NCBI GenBank assembly: GCA_965199175.1
Contig: OZ240684.1
Span: forward strand, 310,001-374,000
Direction: 5' to 3'
Source of the DNA: G963923945 sp965199175
Lineage (GTDB): Bacteria; Pseudomonadota; Alphaproteobacteria; G963923945
Length of the DNA: 64,000 bases
Shown here: positions 25,798 through 34,776 of the stretch, piece by piece
Layout of the letters: every line of letters begins with the position of its first letter
How positions within the stretch are numbered: the first letter of the stretch is position 1
Notes under the pieces: generated by a model
Told to the model about the DNA's origin: nothing
The model's input: the letters and a program-made list of their open reading frames with translations, nothing else
The model's database searches: none
Made by a program: the position numbers and the translations under genes

Positions 25798-27036
25798 TTA
25801 AACAACCGCTATTTCCGGAAAGGGGAAGATGAACTTGCCGCCATTGGCAAGATATTCCTGTTCTCTTTTGAGAATCCCGTTCTTGAAGTGCCACGGCAGA
25901 ACAAGGAAATAATCAGGATTCATCGCTCTTGCCTCTTTCTCGGAGATAATCGGAATGTGGCTGCCGGGAGTGAAACAGCCAAATTTGTCCTTATTCACTT
26001 CCGCAATTGCCTGAATATCGGCTGTAGTAAGCCCACAAAATTGCAATGTTACATTGCCTTTTGTCGATGCGCCGTAACCCAGGACTGTCTTGCCGTCCGC
26101 AACCAAAGACCTGATTAGTTGCACCAGGTCGTCACGATGGCGGAACACCCGCTCTTTAAACTCGAGATACGGTTTAGAGGTATGCAGACCTATATCCAGT
26201 TCGCGCTTGCGCAGCCACTGAATGACCGGTTCATTTGTAACCAAGTTTTTGTTGCCGGTTTTTGCTGCAGTAACAGCAAAGCTGCCACCATTCACATCAT
26301 TCATAATTACATCAACGACCTTCAGTCCGGCAGCTGAAAGAATCTTTTCAACCGATTGCAATGAATAATATTCCAGGTGTTCGTGACAGACTGTGTCGTA
26401 GGAATTGGTAAGCAACATCGACGGCAAATAGCTTTGCTCGAAATGCCAGATACCATCGTCAGCCAAAATCGCTTCAATGTTTTTCGCAAATTGTATTGGA
26501 TCTTCCAAATCGTAAAACATCGCGATTGATGTCACTATTTTTGCAGGACCCGAAAACCTTGAGCGATAGGACTCTTCTGAAAAGAATTCCGGGACAAGTT
26601 TGACATTCTCAGGGTAGTAAGAAGCAAATTTGGTTCCTGTGGGATCGATTCCAATTTTCTTCAGGCCGGGTGTTGAATAAGCTTTCAGGGTAGTACAGTC
26701 ATTACTGCCAATGTCGACAATGATATCCCCTTGTTGTGGTTGGGCAAATCGTTCAAGGAACAAAACTTTTCTTGTCAGATGTTCCACCATAGATTGGTTG
26801 AGGCCAGAACGATAGCCATAATTGTCACCATACATTTCATCGGGTTCATAAGAATGCTTCAATTGAAGCAACCCGCTTTCCGGCGACCAGACAAGCTCCA
26901 GGGGGCCTTCTGTGATTTTGTCTTCTACATTTTTGGGAAAGACACCGGTCAGAGCTTGTTGGCCCAGATCGAGAACTGTGAGGAGATTGTCTCCACCACC
27001 GATACGGCACCGTGAAATTTCTGTTGGTGAAGTCAT
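25798..27036 (-). CDS. Sugar C-methyltransferase with degenerate zinc motif
   Basis: 412 residues from the ATG at 27036 (AAAGGA six bases upstream). Three parts of the NDP-hexose C-methyltransferase family (TylC3-like): an N-terminal zinc-binding-type segment, an AdoMet domain (DIVDIGSNDCTTLKAY, EHLEYYSLQSVEKIL), and a C-terminal Rossmann-like domain (VLGYGASTKGNVTLQFCGL, HIPIISEKEARAMNPDYFLV). The usual first CxxC has become CRIGGG and the second WSPESG, so the zinc site seems lost. Coupled to gmd and rmd, it probably adds a methyl to a GDP-4-keto-6-deoxyhexose. Confidence 0.85.
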   Translation of the reverse strand: MTSPTEISRCRIGGGDNLLTVLDLGQQALTGVFPKNVEDKITEGPLELVWSPESGLLQLKHSYEPDEMYGDNYGYRSGLNQSMVEHLTRKVLFLERFAQPQQGDIIVDIGSNDCTTLKAYSTPGLKKIGIDPTGTKFASYYPENVKLVPEFFSEESYRSRFSGPAKIVTSIAMFYDLEDPIQFAKNIEAILADDGIWHFEQSYLPSMLLTNSYDTVCHEHLEYYSLQSVEKILSAAGLKVVDVIMNDVNGGSFAVTAAKTGNKNLVTNEPVIQWLRKRELDIGLHTSKPYLEFKERVFRHRDDLVQLIRSLVADGKTVLGYGASTKGNVTLQFCGLTTADIQAIAEVNKDKFGCFTPGSHIPIISEKEARAMNPDYFLVLPWHFKNGILKREQEYLANGGKFIFPFPEIAVV

Positions 27037-27060
27037 CGGCATTCCTTTATGGGTCAGCAA

Positions 27061-27660
27061 TTTTGATCACTCGTATCTTTTTCAGGTTACTGTTCACGGA
27101 GCGGTTGTCTATCGGTCCACTCCCTTATTGATTGATGAATTTCTCTTGATTTATAAATCTGCAGTGCGGTATTTCTGATCAATTTTTCTGGATGCTCCAG
27201 GCTAGAAGTCAATGCAAGTAAATCAGTTTTTCGGGAAAATCAATACTATTATGCAGGGTCGTTTCTTCTAATTGTCGTCTGTTTTGGAATAGTCATTTGT
27301 TTTGGAATAAATGTCCTCGTATCTTATGATGTCATCTCCCCTGAGATACCGGTTTGCACCTCGATCAGTACCATAGGTTTTTCCGGGGTTTTCCAGTCTG
27401 TGAACTGCGCCAGGCGGTCTGTAGAACGATCGATTTTCATTGATCAGCTTTGCTGATTGGTTGCCAATATCAAAATGACGATGAATAAATAAACTTCAGG
27501 CTGATTCAGAAAACAAGTCCTAAAACCCAAACTCCGAATATACCACTCAAAGATATTCCAAAGGTAACACCCCCATAATGAAGCTTTATACAGGCATAAC
27601 CCGCTTGATTGCCCACCAGCATTTAAAGCTACAGCAGGTAGTATCGAGGGAAGGAAAAAC
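27061..27660. other. Intergenic stretch upstream of the C-methyltransferase operon
   Basis: No gene supported. TCATTTGTTTTGGAATA-type near-repeats occur around 27278-27308. A minus-strand frame (27444-27821) overlaps a glycosyltransferase remnant in the other direction and is not believed. Confidence 0.5.
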
Positions 27661-27927
27661 ATGCCTTGCTTCTTGCCCTTTGGTGGACATGCAAAGCAGA
27701 AAGCTGAGCAGACGCCGAAGCTGTTTCTTGCCGGCAAACACGGCTGGGAAGCAGAGGGGACATTGGACCTTCCGGACCGGTGTATCTCAATCCGGGAGCG
27801 TGTACTGAAGCTGGCATCCATTTCAAACGATTTGCTTTCGGCTCTGGTGCAAAATGCGTCTATTCAGGAAAACCCGGATGGCAAAACCCGGTCCACAAAG
27901 AGCCAGAGCAACGTCATCCTCCGGTAA
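27661..27927 (+). pseudogene. Fragment of a family 4 glycosyltransferase
   Basis: The frame contains KLFLAGKHGWEAEGTLDLPD, then RVLKLASISNDLLSALVQNA. In intact GT4 enzymes this is the well-known block LVGKRGWEVE...DLLDR...V..L..lsD.eLaaLl..A, which should lead into LLFPSFAEGYGLP. Here the similarity stops at about 27861 and the frame ends. So this is an internal piece of a GT4 gene, cut at both ends, immediately before the large glycosyltransferase and overlapping its possible upstream extension. It indicates past recombination in the glycan cluster. Confidence 0.6.
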
Positions 27928-27956
27928 TAACCACAACAAGCATAGAAATTGTGATT

Positions 27957-30611
27957 ATGAGTGGTGCTAAGAGATCAGGCAATTCCCCGCGTAAGCGAAT
28001 ATTCTGGCTGGGGATGCACAAGGTTCTGATGCAAACCGAATGTGCCCGCCTGAAGAGCAATGGATACGAAGTCTTCACCCCGCCTTATAGAATCAGCATC
28101 CCAGATCAGTCTGCGGTGGTAGACTGGGGATATCCTGACGACTCCACCCTTGAACCTGAGATTATCGAAAAGCTTGCATCGACCAACTTCTTTTATGAGC
28201 CATTGTCCTCCGAGATCGGAAGAATACTGGAGGCGTATTTCGACCTTGTCATCGTGACAATCAATCAAGGCTGGCTTCACGAAATTCTGCTGGTGTATGA
28301 TGGACCTCTTATCTACCGGGTCTTTGGTCAGCCCTACAATTTGTCCCGGGAACTTACAAAAAACGGAACGATAAAACTCATCACAAGTCGGCGTGATTTT
28401 TGGTTCTGCCCTCACCATGAACATACTGTACAGGATGAAGAGCCGTGGCTTACTCAAAACATGCATATCATCCCGTATTGCTTGAGCCGGGACGTTGTTG
28501 ACCTGCAGGATACCTGGCAGTTTGAAAAGACTGCTTCGGAGATTGGATTGTTATGTCCCCGAGTCAAGGACAGCCGCTATTACAATTTAAATTACAAGCG
28601 TCTAAAACATTATTTTCCGCAACAAAACTACAAAATATTCGGCGTGCAGATGGTTGAGACAGGAGACCCGCGGGTTCATGGAACGCTTGAACGCAGTGAA
28701 TTCCTGTCCCGGCTGCAGAATACCCGTGGGTTCGTTTATCACTACACAGAGCCCAATGTATGTTACCTACCACCCATAGAATTCATGATGCTGGGGGGTC
28801 CGGTTGTTTTTCAAAGCGGTTCTCTTTTGTCACATTATTTCCCAGACGCAGACAATGCTCCGGGTGCCGCATCCGACATTCCAGAACTGCAGCAAATTGC
28901 CAGTCGCGTGGAGGCGGGGGACCGGGCTCTGATTCAGGAAATAGTGGATAGTCAGGCCACCGTCAGGGCACTTTATCATCCTGACCATGTCTGGCCGATA
29001 TTCGACAAAACCATCGACGACATTATTAATGGAAAATCTCCGGCCCGGTACAACGACTTTATCGAAGTTATTCCGAAAGCAGCAAAAAATGCCAGTACTG
29101 TAATATGTGTCAGCGAAACATTCGAACTGGCCGAAGAAAAGGCACAGACCATCCTTCTGCCCTTTCACATTTTTGGCCCGAAGATTCATATCTGTGAGGG
29201 AGAGTTTCATTGTGCAGAAGGTATAGCAAAGGTTGTCAGAATGGGTGTAAAAGCCCTGACCAGTCATGGATATAAAGTTGTTGTCACCGCCGGTAAGTCA
29301 GATATTGGCAAAGTCCACGGCTTCTTTCACGGGGTTGTAGACGATCCGTCCCTTTTGAAGGTTCTGGTTACAGATCACAGGTTTCATCAACTCATAAAAA
29401 GGCGTAAGAAAAACCATGCGAAGATGCTGATAATTATGAAATTTAAGGGCTATCGGAATTTCATCATTCGCAAATGGATACATGTTTCCACAGATATTGC
29501 CTCATACAGGTTGTTTAGAAACTTCCTTATGAAATTTAAGGGCTATCGGAATTTCATAATTCGCAAATGGATACATGTTTCCACAGACATTACCTCATAC
29601 AGGTTGTTTGAAAAATTCCTGGTGCACTGCTGGGGAAGTCTTCGCTTCAGATTGTTTGGCCTGTCAACCAACAGATCTTTGCAGCGATATGTAGAGTATA
29701 CAAACAACCGGCCGGACATACAGACAATTTGGATTCCGCATTTTCAACACTTCGATGAAACCATAGAAAGCACGAAACAGGCTATTCTCTACCTGCCTGA
29801 TTATCTCCCGCATTTTTATCCGAACAATCGCAGAATGGGAGCAACAAAACAGAATGCACTGATTGGCAAACTGATCAGTAACAAGTCAGTTGCGATATTC
29901 ACCAACTCTCAATTTACTCAAAATTATCTTCCAGATACAGAACTGAAAGTTGATCAGGATAAAATCCGCTATTTCCCCCTGCCAAATCTCGGAGATACAG
30001 CCCGGGCTCGCCCTAATCCCTTACCGACAAGTTTTGTGCAATCCTTACCTGACTACTATGTAATCTACCCCACCCGGGAGCGTCCGTCGAAACGCCTTTG
30101 GGACTTTATAGCCACGGTCGCAAAAGTGAACCAAATGCTGTCCGCAAGTGGGAGCAAAAAACGCCTGTATGGAATACTGACGGCCGAGCTCAAGCAAAGC
30201 TTGCCGGCACCAGAGGTTGCACCCTACATCAAAACAATCGATCAGGTGAGTGATGAAAAACTTCGTGTACTCTACAAAAATGCCACAGCACTGCTTTTTA
30301 CTTCGGAACTGGAGGGAAATTTCCCAACCCAATTGAATGAGGCACTCAATTGGGGCACTCCCGTGATTGCCACAAAGATTCCCCTCATAGAAGATGAGAT
30401 CGGCGAACACTCAGCAGCACTCAAACTGGTCGAAGTCGGTAACGTGGGCGGTTTCGCCAAAAGGGTCATCGATTGTATGGAAGATCGGAAGGCCATATTA
30501 CGGGAACAAAAGAAAACACGCGAGTTTGTTTGCGCCAATTTCTCTTACACGCAGTTCGAAGCCGGCATTTGTGAATTGTTTGATTCAGTTCACACCAAGA
30601 TACTATCTTGA
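27957..30611 (+). CDS. Two-module glycosyltransferase (GT-B plus GT4-like)
   Basis: 884 residues from the ATG at 27957; the frame stays open 59 codons further upstream, but that part overlaps a GT4 remnant. Module 1 (about 10-390) is GT-B-like: IFWLGMHKVLMQTECARL, and RGFVYHYTEPNVCYLPPIEFM. Module 2 (about 400-880) ends in a GT4-type donor site: YYVIYPTRERPSKRLWDFI, then LLFTSELEGNFPTQLNEALNWGTPVIATKIP. Between them, residues 494-555 are a 31-residue tandem duplication starting MKFKGYRNFI. It probably makes successive glycosidic bonds on a surface glycan. Its stop overlaps the convergent 1375-residue gene by nine bases. Confidence 0.8.
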   Translation: MSGAKRSGNSPRKRIFWLGMHKVLMQTECARLKSNGYEVFTPPYRISIPDQSAVVDWGYPDDSTLEPEIIEKLASTNFFYEPLSSEIGRILEAYFDLVIVTINQGWLHEILLVYDGPLIYRVFGQPYNLSRELTKNGTIKLITSRRDFWFCPHHEHTVQDEEPWLTQNMHIIPYCLSRDVVDLQDTWQFEKTASEIGLLCPRVKDSRYYNLNYKRLKHYFPQQNYKIFGVQMVETGDPRVHGTLERSEFLSRLQNTRGFVYHYTEPNVCYLPPIEFMMLGGPVVFQSGSLLSHYFPDADNAPGAASDIPELQQIASRVEAGDRALIQEIVDSQATVRALYHPDHVWPIFDKTIDDIINGKSPARYNDFIEVIPKAAKNASTVICVSETFELAEEKAQTILLPFHIFGPKIHICEGEFHCAEGIAKVVRMGVKALTSHGYKVVVTAGKSDIGKVHGFFHGVVDDPSLLKVLVTDHRFHQLIKRRKKNHAKMLIIMKFKGYRNFIIRKWIHVSTDIASYRLFRNFLMKFKGYRNFIIRKWIHVSTDITSYRLFEKFLVHCWGSLRFRLFGLSTNRSLQRYVEYTNNRPDIQTIWIPHFQHFDETIESTKQAILYLPDYLPHFYPNNRRMGATKQNALIGKLISNKSVAIFTNSQFTQNYLPDTELKVDQDKIRYFPLPNLGDTARARPNPLPTSFVQSLPDYYVIYPTRERPSKRLWDFIATVAKVNQMLSASGSKKRLYGILTAELKQSLPAPEVAPYIKTIDQVSDEKLRVLYKNATALLFTSELEGNFPTQLNEALNWGTPVIATKIPLIEDEIGEHSAALKLVEVGNVGGFAKRVIDCMEDRKAILREQKKTREFVCANFSYTQFEAGICELFDSVHTKILS
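29436..29621 (+). repeat. In-frame 93-bp tandem duplication inside a glycosyltransferase gene
   Basis: Copies at 29436-29528 and 29529-29621 differ at only a few positions. Each encodes 31 residues beginning MKFKGYRNFIIRKWIHVSTD. The length is a multiple of three, so the frame is kept. The unit is basic and amphipathic. Confidence 0.95.
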
Positions 30612-33600
30612 ATGTATGGCTTTCTTAAAATTCGCCAACATAGTCCATTCACCAAACTCCAAAGTTGCCTCAATATGATTGGCAACACCGTCTGAAATAA
30701 TCTGATTCAAATCAGAATCAGCAGTGATTTTCGGCAATACCTCTTCCCAGGGATTCTGTTTTTCAAAGTCAACAGCTATCGCTCTTTCTGTAGACATCGA
30801 TAGAGAAATAATGTCGTCTATCTGGTCGTTGGTTTTGTCACAATGGTCCAACAACAAAATCAGATGGTATTGAGCAATTTCCCTGATAAAACTTTCGCCT
30901 GATTTGGGCATGCTGATGAGTTCACAGTTCTGCCTGTCTTTGAACAGTCGGCCAACATCCGCCGGTATACCTTTTGCGGTATTGCGTGTGAAAATTGATA
31001 CAACCACTTCCTCAAACTGGCTCAGCAGCTTTGCGATTGATTTCCTACTCGCTTCACCGGCAAGATCGCTTCCCAGAACCGCGATATGCTTCGTAGCCAC
31101 TTTTTGAGGTTCATTTACCGTGTAATAGGGAACAATCGGATTATCCTTTAGCATGACGAGATTATCTATGACTTCCTTTTCGAACATCGGCAGCGAGGTT
31201 TCAAGAACCAGGCAAGTGCAGCCAATTGTTATTAGCCAGTCCGCAAATCTCGAGAGTTCAGATTTTTGTTTGTCGGCAAATTTCGTGCCTCTAATGCAGA
31301 ATATCACGGTGTCCAGATCATTGCGATCACGCAGTTTGGAGATTTTTGACAGATGCACTAAGTCAACAGAATATTTCTGTTCTCTCTCCAGCGCGTTTTT
31401 GAGTCTGGATGAATAGTAAAAAATTTCGTTTTCGAGAACGTTCTCATCGGTGATCATGACAACCGACGCCGGACTCTTGGAATCATCACTTTCGACATGA
31501 TTTTTCAGACTTGATTGTAAAATGCCATTATCCGCCAGCATTGCATGAAAACAGTTCAGAAACGCGCCTTTGGACCAGATTTTTTGCAAACTGCGCACTT
31601 CTTCTGAAGTGGATGTCATTGCATCGCGCAACAGATTTGTCGGATAAGGCTCAATTCTCTGCGAAATATGGCGGAAGGTTGCGTTGGAAGATGTCAGCAA
31701 AGGTCTGCCTGCTAAAATGCATTGATCTGTCGTTGCGGCCAGCCCGGTTTGGTCGCGTGTGTAAAAGAAGAAATTCAGGTCGTTTCCCCGACACCAGTCG
31801 ATCATCTGTGCCTGTGTCATGAAGTCGAACGTCACGTTAACCTTGATTCCGGGTTTAGCAATTTTCTCGCATAGTTCTTTAATATACTCGCAATAGGACT
31901 GATTGTGTAAATGATCAAAGTTGGCATAGTCACCCAAGGGTATGTTGATCCGAACTGTTGCCTTGTCAAATTCCTTGTTCACTGCCTGGACCACAAGCGG
32001 AAATCCCTTTCCAGGTGTCCCAAAGCCAAAGCTGCCAATTGTCGGGTTTTCGAGATTTCCACCCTTAAAAGTATGCAGTTTACCCACCAGTGGACGGGGA
32101 AATGCATGAATTCTGTCCTGATTGCTTAATGTCGGATCCAGCGCAATGTAACCGTCGAATATGTCCTTTGGGATTGCAGCCAGTGTGTCAGACGGATCCA
32201 GTTCAAGGACGATACAGAACTTCTTGGTTTCAAAGCTGCTGATAGTATCGAGGCTTAACTGACCTTCCATAGTAAAGGGATGCCAATTGATGACCAGGAA
32301 GTCGTAATCCTCCAGATTGGTATCAATCCCGTTACCCACCAGTTTTTTGGAATTCTCCAGCTCACCAAGGCTAAAGTCACTGATTGTGAGATAGGTCCAG
32401 TCGACTTGCCAGGAATGCCTGATATTATTGAACACCATCAAGCCGCTTTCATAAATACTGCAGTTTGCAGGCGCTGTATTGATAAACAATCCGCGACGCT
32501 TCAGGAAACGATCGCTGAGGGTAATCTGGTTGGTGTTTTCATGCTTCAACAGGGTCGAAATACAATCCTCATGAAAAATTCTACCCAATGCCTCTGCCTG
32601 TTTGGCGTAGTCAAACAGCTTGGCGAGTTGTTGAGAGCATTTGACCAGATTTTTAAACTCTCGCGGTTTTTTATTTTTTAGTTCAAAAAGCTCTGACAAC
32701 CCAGTTGCCAAATCCTCCACAGATGTACCGGGAAACCGTACTACCATGTCGCCCAGGTCATCAAAAATTGGCAGTGGCGTTACGGCAACCGGAATCCCGC
32801 ATGAGGCGGCAACACGCACTGAGCTGCTGGCCGACTCTGCGGTCATCTGGTAGGGGTTGATCAAAATATCAAAATTTGTCAGCCGCTCAAATAATTCGTC
32901 TTGTGGCAGAAACTGGTGCACAAACTCAATATTATTTCCCTCTGAGTTTTGCTTGATTTTTCTAAGTATTTCCTTCACCAGTTTGCCGGATTCCGGGGCC
33001 GGATGTTCTGCATTCAGCATGAGCAGTTTAACTGGCATACCGTTCGAATTGACCTTGTTGACGGCCTCGACAAGTTCAATCAGTCCCTTGTTTGGAAGAC
33101 AGAACCCGAACGTTGCAATTGTCAGTACCTGTTCGGTGTCCGTGGTCTTTTTCTTTGACTTTTTTGGCCCGTCGAATGCAGGTTTGTAAATTTCAATACC
33201 AAGCGGAAGAATATAACCGTTTTTGCATCCGGTTACTTCTGTCAATTTGATCATATCCCGGTGCGAATGGACGTATACGCCGCGACACATTGTGAAGGCG
33301 TCACTCATATCGGCTAATCGAAAGTTTTCCGTATCGCCGTAAGGATCAGTCGTGGAATGGAGGGTAACATAGACATTTACCCCCATCGAAACGCATCTGT
33401 ATATAAAATGACTTAGTTGCTGGTGATTGAAAAAACTATAGTGAAACTCAATCATTACAGCATCGATATTCCGATCCAGCAGTACCGGAAATATATTGTC
33501 AAAATAGTTCAGATCTTTTGACTGTTTCCACACGCGGTAAACATTGGGCCCGTCGATCTGTGTAAATTCGGACTCTACCGGAGCCAGGATCGTCAGGTTT

Positions 33601-34730
33601 TCCTGCGGGAATTTTGATGTCCGGTTCGCCGCATGTATTGCGATGCCGCATTTGGTATTCCAGGTGGAAAGCCAGGCAACCTGGGTTGTGCGATTTGCCC
33701 AGTCGTTTGTCTGCAACCGAAGAACATGACCAACCACCTTTTCCCATTTACACGTATCCAAAACATTCTGACGGATTTCAGCCACCATCGCTGATCTGGA
33801 CTGGACGCTTGCTTCATATGCCTTTTCCAGAAGCTCCTGCAGATGTTCTTTGCAAAAATGGGAAATCGGTCGGGATGGAAAAGCAGAGATCGAAGAATTC
33901 TCAACCCCGAAGTCGGTTTGGCAAAGCCATGCATTCTCTTTGTTCGCAAACCTTGTATGTGGTCCGACGGAACCAGTGACTGATGCCAGGCCTATGGCAA
34001 ATGCACGTGCGACATCACAATCAGCGTTGTTGTCACCCTGCAACGAAATAAGGGTATCTACTTGCGAGAATAACGCTTTTTCTGCCTTGAGATCCCGGAT
34101 ACCCGTATAATACAGAACGTGCTTGTCGGCTCCAAAGTCCTGTCGTGACTTGTTAACGAGCGTTACCAGATCAGGATCAGCATCAAAAGCGGAGAAAAAT
34201 ATCAACGTCACATCATTGTCAGTGCATCTTATCTTCGAGACAGCTGACAATATTGCTTCAACATCTTCCTTTGGGGTGAAGTCAGTACGCACAAGAAAAC
34301 GGTGGCCGGAACCACCCACAATTCTCTCGTAGTCAATCTCAGCGGCAACCCAATGGTCCAGCCCAAACCCTGAAACAAATACCGGCTTATCTGACATGCC
34401 CTCCTTTACATCGGGAGACTGCTCTGGTGATCGAACCAGAACGAAATCTGAATCACGACCCGTTACTTTGGGATCCAATGAAACGCTGTACTCAACCGTA
34501 TGATAGTGATCCGGGTTGCGGCAGCCGGAATTCCGGCTGCCGACCTGCAGGACCAGTCGATATGTTTCGCCATCACTTTCCACATGTTCACATGCAAACC
34601 CGCTATTATCAAAGGCCGCCTGCCAGAAACGGACGATGTTGTGATGATACGCGCCAAAATGGTATGGCAATAGTATCTTGAACAAATCTTCCTTAGTTAT
34701 ATCGCCTGCAAATTCACTGCTATTTTCCAT
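30603..34730 (-). CDS. Giant multi-module glycosyltransferase (1375 residues)
   Basis: Four parts can be seen. About 1-345: GT-B-like fold ending in a conserved tail (LLEKAYEASVQSRSAMV). About 350-735: clear GT4 module with AWLSTWNTKCGIAIHA (donor/acceptor N-fold), VYVTLHST, LTIATFGFCLPNKGLIELVE and AESASSSVRVAASCGIPVAVT. About 760-1090: a second GT4-like module with TIGSFGFGTPGKGFPLVVQA. About 1110-1375: a Rossmann-like part with no clear donor site. ATG at 34730. It probably assembles several residues of the glycan on the cytoplasmic side. The FkbM gene lies 46 bases upstream on the same strand. Confidence 0.8.
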   Translation of the reverse strand: MENSSEFAGDITKEDLFKILLPYHFGAYHHNIVRFWQAAFDNSGFACEHVESDGETYRLVLQVGSRNSGCRNPDHYHTVEYSVSLDPKVTGRDSDFVLVRSPEQSPDVKEGMSDKPVFVSGFGLDHWVAAEIDYERIVGGSGHRFLVRTDFTPKEDVEAILSAVSKIRCTDNDVTLIFFSAFDADPDLVTLVNKSRQDFGADKHVLYYTGIRDLKAEKALFSQVDTLISLQGDNNADCDVARAFAIGLASVTGSVGPHTRFANKENAWLCQTDFGVENSSISAFPSRPISHFCKEHLQELLEKAYEASVQSRSAMVAEIRQNVLDTCKWEKVVGHVLRLQTNDWANRTTQVAWLSTWNTKCGIAIHAANRTSKFPQENLTILAPVESEFTQIDGPNVYRVWKQSKDLNYFDNIFPVLLDRNIDAVMIEFHYSFFNHQQLSHFIYRCVSMGVNVYVTLHSTTDPYGDTENFRLADMSDAFTMCRGVYVHSHRDMIKLTEVTGCKNGYILPLGIEIYKPAFDGPKKSKKKTTDTEQVLTIATFGFCLPNKGLIELVEAVNKVNSNGMPVKLLMLNAEHPAPESGKLVKEILRKIKQNSEGNNIEFVHQFLPQDELFERLTNFDILINPYQMTAESASSSVRVAASCGIPVAVTPLPIFDDLGDMVVRFPGTSVEDLATGLSELFELKNKKPREFKNLVKCSQQLAKLFDYAKQAEALGRIFHEDCISTLLKHENTNQITLSDRFLKRRGLFINTAPANCSIYESGLMVFNNIRHSWQVDWTYLTISDFSLGELENSKKLVGNGIDTNLEDYDFLVINWHPFTMEGQLSLDTISSFETKKFCIVLELDPSDTLAAIPKDIFDGYIALDPTLSNQDRIHAFPRPLVGKLHTFKGGNLENPTIGSFGFGTPGKGFPLVVQAVNKEFDKATVRINIPLGDYANFDHLHNQSYCEYIKELCEKIAKPGIKVNVTFDFMTQAQMIDWCRGNDLNFFFYTRDQTGLAATTDQCILAGRPLLTSSNATFRHISQRIEPYPTNLLRDAMTSTSEEVRSLQKIWSKGAFLNCFHAMLADNGILQSSLKNHVESDDSKSPASVVMITDENVLENEIFYYSSRLKNALEREQKYSVDLVHLSKISKLRDRNDLDTVIFCIRGTKFADKQKSELSRFADWLITIGCTCLVLETSLPMFEKEVIDNLVMLKDNPIVPYYTVNEPQKVATKHIAVLGSDLAGEASRKSIAKLLSQFEEVVVSIFTRNTAKGIPADVGRLFKDRQNCELISMPKSGESFIREIAQYHLILLLDHCDKTNDQIDDIISLSMSTERAIAVDFEKQNPWEEVLPKITADSDLNQIISDGVANHIEATLEFGEWTMLANFKKAIHSR

Positions 34731-34776
34731 AGTATTTCTCTGTAGTGGGCAAATCTTGTGACCATCGCGTGGAAAA

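Noticed and set aside
27444..27821. Minus-strand frame of 125 codons
   Set aside because: It is antisense to the GT4 fragment, which has a recognisable family block; the antisense product has none.
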